Shown here: piece by piece, positions 1-5,504 of the stretch | Numbering within the stretch: the first letter of the stretch is position 1 | How the letters are laid out: each line of letters starts with the position of its first letter | Origin: Acidobacteriaceae bacterium | GTDB taxonomy: Bacteria; Acidobacteriota; Terriglobia; Terriglobales; Acidobacteriaceae | NCBI GenBank assembly: GCA_003140785.1 | Contig: PLKY01000137.1 | Coordinates: forward strand, 1-5,629 | Direction: 5' to 3' | DNA length: 5,629 nucleotides | Made by a program: the position numbers and the translations under genes | Notes under the pieces: generated by a model | Seen by the model: the letters and a program-made list of their open reading frames with translations, nothing else | Databases searched by the model: none | What the model was told of the DNA's origin: nothing

Positions 1-350
1 TCAACTACGCCGAGAAGGCCGAATACTGGGCTCTGGTCTGGGGCACCGCCCTCATGGGCCTTACCGGCATTATGCTCTGGGCCAAGGTCTGGGTAGGCGA
101 CCTGTTCGCGCGCTGGTGGGTCGATGTCGCCACCGCGATCCACTACTACGAAGCCATCCTCGCTACGCTCGCCATTGTGGTGTGGCACTTCTACCAGGTC
201 TTCTTCGACCCCGATGTCTATCCGATGAACGGCGCCTGGTGGGACGGCAAGATGCCCGTCGAGCTCTACAAGCACGAGCATGCGCTCGATGTCGAGTCAT
301 TGCACCAGGATCCATCAGAAAAACCGGCATCGAATTCGGCGAACAACTAG
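1..350 (+). CDS. Membrane cytochrome b (b561/formate dehydrogenase gamma-like), C-terminal part
   Basis: The gene enters from the left edge, is read in the frame starting at base 3, and stops with TAG at 348-350, leaving about 115 residues. Two hydrophobic helices are visible: one beginning around the EYWALVWGTALMG stretch (about bases 24-85) and one at about 135-200. The second carries two histidines, at 141-143 (in HYYEA) and 186-188 (in VVWHFY), in a pattern typical of haem-b ligands in di-haem b561-type quinone-reactive subunits. The tail after the last helix (VYPMN, WWDGK, YKHEHALD) is soluble and ends in a polar stretch. By family knowledge such proteins pass electrons between the quinone pool and a partner redox protein, often a multihaem cytochrome c encoded upstream. 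That partner lies outside the window, so the pathway cannot be named. The C-terminus appears complete. Family placement is good, exact subfamily uncertain. Confidence 0.8.
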   Translation, partial: NYAEKAEYWALVWGTALMGLTGIMLWAKVWVGDLFARWWVDVATAIHYYEAILATLAIVVWHFYQVFFDPDVYPMNGAWWDGKMPVELYKHEHALDVESLHQDPSEKPASNSANN

Positions 351-397
351 AGCGTCGCCCGGTCGTCCATCGCACTCGGTCCATTATCTACAGTGTC

Positions 398-468
398 ATC
401 CTGAGAACCCGCACGTCTGGGCCCCTGTGAACGACGAAGTCGTTCATAGGGTAAGCGGGGCGAAGGAT
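398..468. repeat. Imperfect palindromic intergenic element with a 13-bp stem
   Basis: The core is a hairpin with arms 423-435 (ccctgtgaacgac) and 439-451 (gtcgttcataggg), a GAA loop, 12 Watson-Crick pairs and one G-T. Nested outside it are cccgc (408-412) with gcggg (455-459), and atcct (398-402) with aggat (464-468). The outer boundaries, gtcatcctgag and gcgaaggatctgc, match from memory the ends of a short interspersed element common between genes in Acidobacteria; this recall is unverified. It begins 48 bases after the cytochrome b stop, so its RNA could act as a 3' stem-loop, but no T-tract follows on either strand and I do not call it an intrinsic terminator. Confidence 0.55.
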
Positions 469-482
469 CTGCTTCTCGTGTG

Positions 483-509
483 CTTTGAGGCTGCATGATT
501 ACCTCAAAG
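483..509. repeat. Perfect 8-bp inverted repeat (hairpin)
   Basis: The arms ctttgagg (483-490) and cctcaaag (502-509) are exact reverse complements around an 11-base loop. The hairpin follows the larger palindrome by 15 bases and may be part of the same element or a separate stem-loop. No T-run follows on either strand, so terminator function is unsupported. Confidence 0.4.
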
Positions 510-546
510 GAGAGAGCGCTACGAATTGCCCGTTGGAAGCTGTAGT

Positions 547-600
547 TCACACGCGCCAGTCGTCCACCCGCGCCTCTCCAGAATCTTGCCGTCTTCTCAA
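547..600 (-). pseudogene. Relic of a DUF6526-like gene 3' end
   Basis: Read on the minus strand up to the TGA at 549-547, this stretch gives DLRRRQDSGEARVDDWRV, which resembles the C-terminus of the intact gene at 1467-1901 (DLNRKQIKERIKSWRADDWRV) with a three-residue gap. At DNA level, bases 547-571 match 1467-1491 at 22 of 25 positions. Of the three differences, two are silent third-position changes and one is Ala/Val. Further upstream the frame meets a stop around 635, and no other part of the family (helices, QDRVIRLE motif) can be found. This suggests a decayed second copy or a fragment left by duplication and loss. The match is short, so chance or a shared dispersed repeat is possible. 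Confidence 0.4.
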
Positions 601-725
601 ATCCAATGTGGCCCGCCGAACGTTCACAGCTTAGTCCCGCATCCGTCAGCAAATGGTTTAACCTGACCGAGCCGACAGACACTGGCGGTGATTCGGTTTA
701 CCATTCCCCATCCAGACTTTGCAAT

Positions 726-729
726 GGAG
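726..729 (+). promoter_or_regulatory. Shine-Dalgarno GGAG favouring the TTG start at 741
   Basis: GGAG lies 11 bases before an in-frame TTG at 741, which precedes the sequence PTTAQLADQ where the conserved protein seems to begin. The alternative ATG at 606 has no purine-rich site upstream. Confidence 0.4.
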
Positions 730-740
730 TCCAGACCATT

Positions 741-1295
741 TTGCCGACAACCGCACAACTCGCCGATCAAGAGCAACTGGTCGCGGTCCTGCGCGAGTAT
801 CGAACAGAGACGGGCCGCTCGTTGCTTGAGGTCGTCGATCAGTCTCCGGTTCTGCTGATCTTCCTTCGCCACTTCGGATGTGCTTTTTGCCGGCAGGCGC
901 TCGATCAGGTGGCCCAAATCCGGACTCAGATTGCGGCAAGAGGCGCACAACCCGTCTTCGTTCATCTCGGCTCGCCCGAGCGCGCCAAGCCCTACTTCGA
1001 CTACTACCAGCTCTCAACCGTCGAGCGCGTCAGCAATCCCGATGCCTCCCTCTACCAGCACCCGGTCTTTGCTTTGTCGCGCATGAACCCTTATCTGAAT
1101 CTTCTACGTCTGAAGGTCTGGAAAGGCTGGCTTTCTGGCGCGTTGCGCAAATATGGAATCGGTCGCATTCAGGAAGACGGACACCAAATGCCGGGCGTGT
1201 TCTTCCTGAAAGAGCGCAGAATCGTACGGGGCTTCCGCTACCAGACCATCGCCGACGAGCCGGACTACCTCAAACTCATCGATCCGGCCGGATAA
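741..1295 (+). CDS. Thioredoxin-fold AhpC/TSA-like (SelL-related) redox protein
   Basis: This is a complete gene ending in TAA, about 184 residues from the TTG start. It matches the AhpC/TSA antioxidant-enzyme family (the SelL-related, PRXL2-like group). A beta strand, VLLIFLRHFG, leads into a CAFC redox motif (Cys47 and Cys50; codons at 879-881 and 888-890), where SelL-type relatives carry CxxU or CxxC. Further conserved-looking segments are PVFVHLGSPERAKPYF, SNPDASLYQHPVFAL, DGHQMPGVFFL and the C-terminal ADEPDYLKL. By family knowledge it is a cytosolic thiol-disulfide or peroxide-handling enzyme; the substrate is unknown. No signal peptide is evident from this start. The frame extends upstream to ATG 606 (229 residues), but those 45 extra residues look like translated spacer and lack a ribosome-binding site. 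It is a single gene convergent with the minus-strand operon. Family call is firm, start uncertain. Confidence 0.82.
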   Translation: MPTTAQLADQEQLVAVLREYRTETGRSLLEVVDQSPVLLIFLRHFGCAFCRQALDQVAQIRTQIAARGAQPVFVHLGSPERAKPYFDYYQLSTVERVSNPDASLYQHPVFALSRMNPYLNLLRLKVWKGWLSGALRKYGIGRIQEDGHQMPGVFFLKERRIVRGFRYQTIADEPDYLKLIDPAG

Positions 1296-1466
1296 AAGCA
1301 GCTGCGAGAATGCAGATCTTGGGCGATACGGCAGGCAAACGATCCTTTTGAGTGATCGCTGACGAAGGTGATTGCAGCTGCGTTCTGCTCTCCGGTACGC
1401 GAAATCAATCGCCCACCTGCGACGCCTCGGCAAGCCACGCGAAGCTATTGCCTGGACGGCTAGTCC
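1296..1466. other. Convergent intergenic region
   Basis: These 171 bases separate the stops of two convergent genes. The palindromic 9-mer gcagctgcg occurs twice in the same direction (1299-1307 and 1374-1382), and a weak 5-bp stem lies at 1340-1358. No T-tailed stem-loop was found for either gene. The last 17 bases belong to a sequence repeated at the right end of the window. Confidence 0.5.
1450..1466 (-). repeat. 17-bp repeat copy 1, abutting a stop codon
   Basis: In gene sense (minus strand) the sequence GGACTAGCCGTCCAGGC starts at the base directly after the TGA of the DUF6526 gene. An identical copy lies at 5487-5503. Its first 13 bases contain a short GGAC/GTCC inverted repeat. Its role is unknown. 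Confidence 0.6.
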
Positions 1467-1901
1467 TCACACCCGCCAATCGTCCGCCCGCCAGCTCTTG
1501 ATCCGCTCCTTGATTTGCTTCCGGTTTAGATCATGCTCGAGGGCCTGCTTGGCCAGCTCCACCACCTCATCGTCGCCGGCAAACCGCAGCCCGATTAACT
1601 GATCCTCGCTCAGCCGATAAATCTGCGCGTGCCACTCCTCCGGTGCCAGCGCCTGCAGCCGCAGCCGTTCCTCCAGCCGGATCACCCGGTCCTGCACCTT
1701 CAATGGATACTGCCGGACCTTGAAGATCGGTATGATCACGAAGATCGAAAGCACCAGATACCAAGTCGAAACCCAGTCGGTATGCCGAACCTCGCTGATG
1801 ACAGCGAATACCAAGTTCGCCAGGTACAGGCCAAATGTGACGATGTGGAACATCGGATCGAATCTGCCGTGATTGCTGGCACTCTGCGGGGCTTTACTCA
1901 T
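1467..1901 (-). CDS. DUF6526-like two-helix membrane protein
   Basis: The 144-residue protein opens with an NHGRFDPMFH segment (residues 10-19), followed by two hydrophobic helices (about 18-38 and 46-62). A charged cytoplasmic-type domain follows, starting with the motif QDRVIRLEERLRL (70-82) and including LSEDQLIGLRFAGDDEVVELA and an Arg/Lys-rich tail ending in DDWRV. This order matches DUF6526 proteins as I remember them; their function is not known. The ATG at 1901-1899 overlaps the stop of the upstream gene by 8 bases (ATGAGTAA), so translation is probably coupled. A modest AAGGA at 1920-1916 sits 14 bases before the start. Length is normal for the family and the gene appears intact. A degraded relative of its tail lies at 547-600, beyond the next gene. 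Confidence 0.8.
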   Translation of the reverse strand: MSKAPQSASNHGRFDPMFHIVTFGLYLANLVFAVISEVRHTDWVSTWYLVLSIFVIIPIFKVRQYPLKVQDRVIRLEERLRLQALAPEEWHAQIYRLSEDQLIGLRFAGDDEVVELAKQALEHDLNRKQIKERIKSWRADDWRV

Positions 1902-2961
1902 GCGCGGACGTCAATTCCTTCAGGCCGGAATGGGCTGAGGACGCCGGCGTCTCCGCAAAGCCGTTCACAGCGGCGCGTGTGGCCTGGATAGTAGCGCTCT
2001 CCGGATTCTGCTCGCGCCCGCCGGACGCTGTCAATGCCGCCAAATCGTTCGGCCCTACAATCTCCGGGTGTTTCGGAATCAGGTGGTATCGCCCGCGCAC
2101 CAGGTAATCCACAAACAACCCGCCAGCCAGATACGGATTGAACACGGCAATCGGAATCGCATATCCCGACGTGATCAACGATTCCGAGATGCTCTTATTT
2201 GCTCTGCTCAGATGCCGATACCCAGGAATCTGCGGAATCTCATACACCTTCACATCGGTGTCAGGATGTCTCTGCCCGTACCGCACAAGCTTATAGGTAA
2301 TTTGCTTCGGCGTAGTCATGCCTGCGTCGGGAAAGATGCTGCGCTTGAAAGTCCCAGGGATATATTCATTCAGCACCGCCCGCGCGAAGTCCGAGCAATT
2401 CCTGAACAGCAGTTGAAAGTGCGAGCGGTTTTGCGCATCGTTCATCTGCGAAATGAACGCGTCGTCCTGCTCCTCGGTGGTGTCGAAGCGGAACGCATAG
2501 ATCCTGCGCTCGTAGGCTACCCCTACCAGTTCGGTCCAACCCCCGCGCAACAAATTCCCAGCAGGCACATCGTCGCCCAGGCTCAGCAGATGTTGTTCGT
2601 GATATCGGTTGCGCAGCCGATTCACCGTCTGGCAGTCCACATGCGCAGGAACTGCTTCCGGAGTGTCCACCGAATAGAGGTAGGGAACCAACGGAATTGC
2701 TACCCAATCGTAGCCATTGATTCCCTCGTACCGCGAAACCACGGCGCCAATCTCGCCCGGCTGGCAGCGACGCAGCGTCAACAGCGACTCCGCGCAAATG
2801 CGCTCGAAATAAATTGCGGTGTGTCCTGTAGGGTTGACAGTGCCGAAGAAACCATAAGGCTCTTCCATCAGCAAGGCAGCTTGAGCATGGCAGCGCGGAC
2901 CTTCGAACGACAAAAGCGCTGAGGCCATGAGAGCGAACGCAGCTGTGCGTAGGGTTCGCAT
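1894..2961 (-). CDS. Secreted protein with permuted papain-like (NlpC/P60-like) His/Cys signature
   Basis: The 355-residue protein begins with a signal peptide: basic MRTLR, then hydrophobic AFALMASALLSF, with a likely cut after HAQA at residue 28. The mature part shows NPTGHTAIYFERIC (His47) and, much later, QLLFRNCSDFARAVLNEYIP (Cys189). His before Cys, with the Cys at the start of a helix preceded by an Asn, is the order expected of circularly permuted papain-fold enzymes such as the YiiX/LRAT-type and DUF4105-like groups; this is an inference from motifs. The protein would act outside the cytoplasm, perhaps on a lipid, peptide or peptidoglycan amide or ester bond; the substrate cannot be told. 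The tail (about 310-355) is low-complexity, rich in Ala, Ser and Thr. AGGAG at 2977-2973 lies 11 bases before the ATG, which together with the signal peptide fixes the start. It is first in an operon with the DUF6526-like gene. Confidence 0.72.
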   Translation of the reverse strand: MRTLRTAAFALMASALLSFEGPRCHAQAALLMEEPYGFFGTVNPTGHTAIYFERICAESLLTLRRCQPGEIGAVVSRYEGINGYDWVAIPLVPYLYSVDTPEAVPAHVDCQTVNRLRNRYHEQHLLSLGDDVPAGNLLRGGWTELVGVAYERRIYAFRFDTTEEQDDAFISQMNDAQNRSHFQLLFRNCSDFARAVLNEYIPGTFKRSIFPDAGMTTPKQITYKLVRYGQRHPDTDVKVYEIPQIPGYRHLSRANKSISESLITSGYAIPIAVFNPYLAGGLFVDYLVRGRYHLIPKHPEIVGPNDLAALTASGGREQNPESATIQATRAAVNGFAETPASSAHSGLKELTSAHE

Positions 2962-3323
2962 AGGGCATTGGTCTCCTGGTCGGATTGTCGATCTTCTTTA
3001 AGGATGCCGAAATCCGATTCAACCCTCGCATCGTGTACCGGATAACGGTGCATCGCATGGTTACATCGGGACTCTTGTTCGAGACCACGCGCATCCAACC
3101 AACCACGTGCCCCAAACATCGCGTATTGGACATCGGCAACCGCTCACTGCAATCTCTTTTTTCGACCCCATTCGCTGCGAAATGTTTTCCTAACCAAATA
3201 AGTTCGCGTCGCAGCCCTCTACTGACGCGTCCGTGTCTGCTCTGATAACGTTCTCTTTCCGGCAACTTCCTGGTGCAACTGTGATCGGAAGCCATCGGAG
3301 AATCCGCCTTCGCGAGGCCCCAA
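2962..3323. other. Divergent intergenic region
   Basis: These 362 bases separate two divergently transcribed genes and should carry both promoters. Ribosome-binding sites are clear at each edge (2973-2977 for the minus gene, 3313-3316 for the plus gene). Promoter hexamers are only suggestive. For the plus gene, CTGACG near 3222 and GATAAC near 3244 are spaced by 16 bases. For the minus gene, a TTGAAT-like box is followed 16 bases later by TAAAGA (about 2997-3024). A 7-bp inverted repeat, gctgcga (3175-3181) and tcgcagc (3210-3216), encloses a 28-base loop and could be an operator or an RNA stem. A run of six T at 3157-3162 has no stem before it. An open frame at 2985-3245 gives an unprotein-like product and is not called. 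Confidence 0.5.
3313..3316 (+). promoter_or_regulatory. Shine-Dalgarno GAGG for the GTG start at 3324
   Basis: GAGG is followed by a 7-base spacer and then GTG. No in-frame ATG would keep the signal peptide whole, so this site supports the unusual start. Confidence 0.5.
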
Positions 3324-4844
3324 GTGAAGCTCCGCCTGCTCGTCCCGCTTTTTCTTTCTACTTGGATGCAAACTTCAACATTGTTCGCGCAAATTTCTCT
3401 ACCTAAAGTTCTTGGCTCGCACATGGTGGTCCAGCGCGACCTTCCCGTGCACGTCTGGGGCAAGGCCGCCCCAAACGAAGAAGTCACCGTGAGCTTCCGC
3501 GGCGAGTCGCGCACCACCCGCGCCGGCCGCCTCGGCCAGTGGAGCCTCTATCTCGCCCCAGGTTCCGCAGGAGGACCATTTCGGTTAATAGTTCAGGAAC
3601 TAGCCGCGGGCCCCGGCGCAACCACATCCAGTGTGCAGCCCATCGTTCTCGACGACGTTTTTGTCGGCGACGTCTGGCTGGCCTCCGGCCAGTCCAACAT
3701 GGAATTTCCCATGAGCCGCGCCGCAAGGGCCTCGCAGGATTTGCCGCACGCAGCCAATCCGCGCATCCGCCTTCTCATGGTGAAAAAGCGCGCGTCGGAC
3801 TACGCAGAGACCGACCTCGATACCGATGGATGGACCGTTTCCAGTCCTGAATCAGCGAAAGACTTCTCTGCCGTCGCCTGGTACTTCGCGCGCGACATCG
3901 AGCAGCGCGAGCACGTCCCCATCGGTGTCATCGACTCAACGTGGGGCGGCACCATCGCCGAGTCGTGGGTCCGTCTCACCGCTCTTGGAGAAGACGCCTC
4001 GCTCGCGCCACTCTTCATCTCGCGCGGCAAGATGACCGACCACGGTGCCTTGGACGCATTCGAAGAAAAAGACGAACAGCGTCAGCGCGACGAAGCCAAA
4101 GCTGCAGGCAAGCCCATTCCGCAATTTCCATGGCATCCGCCGCTTGCCAGTTGGGGCCCTGGGCTTTTGTGGAACGGCATGATCGCGCCCCTCGCGCCGT
4201 TTCCCATCCGCGGCGTCCTCTGGTACCAAGGCGAGAGCAACAGCGCACTCGAGCGCGCCCCGCTCTACAACCACGTCTTCCGCACCCTCATTGAAGATTG
4301 GCGCCGCGAGTGGGCCATCGGCGATTTCCCGTTCCTCTACGTGCAGATTTCCAATTTCAAATCCACGCCAGCCGAAGACTGGGCCGCTCTCCGCGAGCAG
4401 CAGCGTCGCACACTCGAGATGCGCAACACTGCCATGGCAGTCACCATCGACATCGGCAACCCCGACGATGTACACCCCACGGACAAAGTCGACGTGGGCC
4501 TCCGTCTGGCCCGTGCAGCGCGAGCTGTTACCTATGGCGAGTCGGTCGAGTATGACGGTCCGGATTTTCGTCAGGCCACACCCGAAGGCGCATCCATCCG
4601 CGCCTGGTTCGATCATGCGAAAGGGCTCAACGCGAAAGGCGGCGACGTCACAGGTTTTGAAGTCGCCGGACCCGACGGCAAATTCTCTTCTGCCACCGCG
4701 AAAATCGAAGGCGAATCCATCGTAGCTTCCAGCCCGTCCGTGTCCGAGCCCATCCAGATTCGCTACGGCTGGGCCAATAGCCCGCAATGCAATTTGTTCA
4801 ACGCCGAAGGACTGCCCGCCTCACCCTTCACGTCGGTGCACTAA
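3324..4844 (+). CDS. Secreted sialate O-acetylesterase-like SGNH-type carbohydrate esterase
   Basis: The 506-residue protein starts at GTG, with a signal peptide (MKLRLLVPLFLSTWMQTSTLFAQ, predicted cut near residue 23) leading straight into the family's usual beginning, SLPKVLGSHMVVQRD. A beta-rich N-terminal part (about 25-110) resembles the insert or jelly-roll segment of these esterases. The SGNH-type catalytic blocks are visible: GDVWLASGQSNMEFPM with the presumed nucleophile Ser124, GGTIAESW, GVLWYQGESN (297-306), and DDVHP with Asp381 and His384 as the DxxH pair. The enzyme would remove O-acetyl groups from sugars after export. In soil acidobacteria plant or microbial polysaccharide is a likelier substrate than sialic acid (inference). 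All key residues are present and length is normal. The next gene follows 121 bases later, and no glycoside hydrolase or transporter adjoins it. Confidence 0.9.
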   Translation: MKLRLLVPLFLSTWMQTSTLFAQISLPKVLGSHMVVQRDLPVHVWGKAAPNEEVTVSFRGESRTTRAGRLGQWSLYLAPGSAGGPFRLIVQELAAGPGATTSSVQPIVLDDVFVGDVWLASGQSNMEFPMSRAARASQDLPHAANPRIRLLMVKKRASDYAETDLDTDGWTVSSPESAKDFSAVAWYFARDIEQREHVPIGVIDSTWGGTIAESWVRLTALGEDASLAPLFISRGKMTDHGALDAFEEKDEQRQRDEAKAAGKPIPQFPWHPPLASWGPGLLWNGMIAPLAPFPIRGVLWYQGESNSALERAPLYNHVFRTLIEDWRREWAIGDFPFLYVQISNFKSTPAEDWAALREQQRRTLEMRNTAMAVTIDIGNPDDVHPTDKVDVGLRLARAARAVTYGESVEYDGPDFRQATPEGASIRAWFDHAKGLNAKGGDVTGFEVAGPDGKFSSATAKIEGESIVASSPSVSEPIQIRYGWANSPQCNLFNAEGLPASPFTSVH

Positions 4845-4881
4845 CACAACAGCTGAATGCTCAAAGCGGATCGGTTGAAAC

Positions 4882-4944
4882 CTACTGCCGAAGCGGAACA
4901 ATCACCGACGTCTCCTGCACCTCGATGAGTAACTGGTGGCCGTC
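4882..4944 (-). pseudogene. Possible short relic of a gene's C-terminus
   Basis: On the minus strand these bases read DGHQLLIEVQETSVIVPLRQ and then TAG, with a TAA just upstream at 4945-4947. The peptide looks like an amphipathic C-terminal strand-turn-strand rather than random sequence. It sits in the 121-base gap before the DinB-like gene. I do not recognise the family. Twenty open codons are easily expected by chance. Confidence 0.15.
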
Positions 4945-4965
4945 TTAAAATGATCGCGGGAAAGC

Positions 4966-5424
4966 ATGAAGACGCTCACCAATCCGAAGGACAAGGTCGA
5001 GATCGTAAGGCGTCTGCAATCGATCAAACCCACAAATCCCAGCCGCTGGGGCAAGATGTCCGCGCACCAGATGATCTGCCACCTAAGCGACGTCTTCCGA
5101 TCTAGCATGGGCGAAAGGGAAGCAAGCCGCGCAAGCAACTGGATCCCGCGCCTGCCGATGCGTTGGACTGCATTGTGGCTGCCGTTTCCATGGCCGCATG
5201 GCTTCCCGGCACGCGCGGAATGGGATCAGACGAAAGGTGGCACCGCGCCTACACAATTCGAAGCAGACCTCGCCGAACTACACCGCCTCTTCGACCGCTT
5301 TACGCAGCAGCCCCGCGCCTTCGAGTGGTGCGAACACGCCATCTTTGGCCACATGAGCGACGCCGAGTGGCAGCGCCTCGGCTACCGTCACATGGACCAC
5401 CATCTGCGCCAGTTCGGTGCATAG
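4966..5424 (+). CDS. DUF1569 DinB-like metal-binding four-helix-bundle protein
   Basis: The 152-residue protein shows the hallmarks of the DUF1569 branch of the DinB/YfiT superfamily. RWGKMSAHQMICHLSD near the N-terminus carries His34 and His39. The C-terminal AIFGHMSDAEWQRLGYRHMDHHLRQFG carries an HxxxH pair (His142 and His146). One N-terminal His plus the two C-terminal ones would form the usual metal triad. Family members are small cytosolic proteins; some DinB relatives are metal-dependent thiol transferases, but for this branch no reaction is established and none can be assigned here. The ATG at 4966 is preceded by a weak GGGAAAG, and a TAAAAT box at 4946-4951 may be a -10 element with no clear -35. 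Length is normal, and there is no signal peptide or membrane segment. It converges on the ABC-F gene. Confidence 0.82.
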   Translation: MKTLTNPKDKVEIVRRLQSIKPTNPSRWGKMSAHQMICHLSDVFRSSMGEREASRASNWIPRLPMRWTALWLPFPWPHGFPARAEWDQTKGGTAPTQFEADLAELHRLFDRFTQQPRAFEWCEHAIFGHMSDAEWQRLGYRHMDHHLRQFGA

Positions 5425-5466
5425 CGAGGCCAGTGAAGTTTATTGATTGCGCAGGGCAGTGCATTT

Positions 5467-5482
5467 GCGGCCGTCAGGCCGC
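5467..5482. repeat. Perfect 6-bp GC hairpin in a convergent junction
   Basis: gcggcc (5467-5472) and ggccgc (5477-5482) pair around a gtca tetraloop, midway between two convergent stop codons at 5424 and 5505. The position suggests a shared transcription end, but there is no T-tract on either strand, so intrinsic termination is not shown. Confidence 0.4.
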
Positions 5483-5486
5483 TCCC

Positions 5487-5503
5487 GCCTGGACGGCTAG
5501 TCC
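5487..5503 (-). repeat. 17-bp repeat copy 2, one base after a stop codon
   Basis: This copy is identical to 1450-1466 and lies in the same orientation relative to its gene, beginning one base beyond the TAG of the ABC-F gene. In this copy the 6-bp hairpin (5467-5482) follows 4 bases further downstream; in copy 1 it does not. Confidence 0.6.
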
Positions 5504-5504
5504 C

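Larger units (their letters stand above)
351..740. other. Mostly non-coding spacer with palindromes and a gene relic
   Basis: This stretch lies between the cytochrome b stop and the preferred start of the thioredoxin-fold gene. It holds a large imperfect palindrome (398-468), a perfect 8-bp hairpin (483-509) and a minus-strand relic resembling the end of the intact DUF6526 gene (547-600). The reading frame of the downstream gene is open from ATG 606, but that upstream extension has mixed third-base composition and no ribosome-binding site, so I treat 606-740 as probably non-coding. No clear promoter hexamers were found. Confidence 0.6.

Noticed and set aside
423..451. Intrinsic terminator for the cytochrome b gene
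   Set aside because: The stem is strong but no T-run follows on either strand, so it is reported only as a palindromic element.
1340..1358. Terminator-like hairpin between the convergent genes
   Set aside because: Only five base pairs with a 9-base loop and no T-tract.
2068..2922. Long plus-strand open frame (284 codons) opposite the secreted papain-like gene
   Set aside because: It is antisense to a gene with a signal peptide, ribosome-binding site and catalytic motifs; its translation has no recognisable domain.
3157..3162. T-run as part of a terminator
   Set aside because: No stable stem lies immediately upstream.
2985..3245. 86-codon plus-strand open frame in the divergent region
   Set aside because: No ribosome-binding site, no domain, unprotein-like composition; it would fill a region expected to hold two promoters.
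2366..3517. Long minus-strand open frame crossing the divergent intergenic region
   Set aside because: It overlaps two well-supported genes in other frames and its product is Arg/Ser-rich with no family resemblance.
3936..4787. Long minus-strand open frame (283 codons) opposite the esterase
   Set aside because: The esterase strand carries all conserved motifs; the open antisense frame is a by-product of GC-rich codon use.
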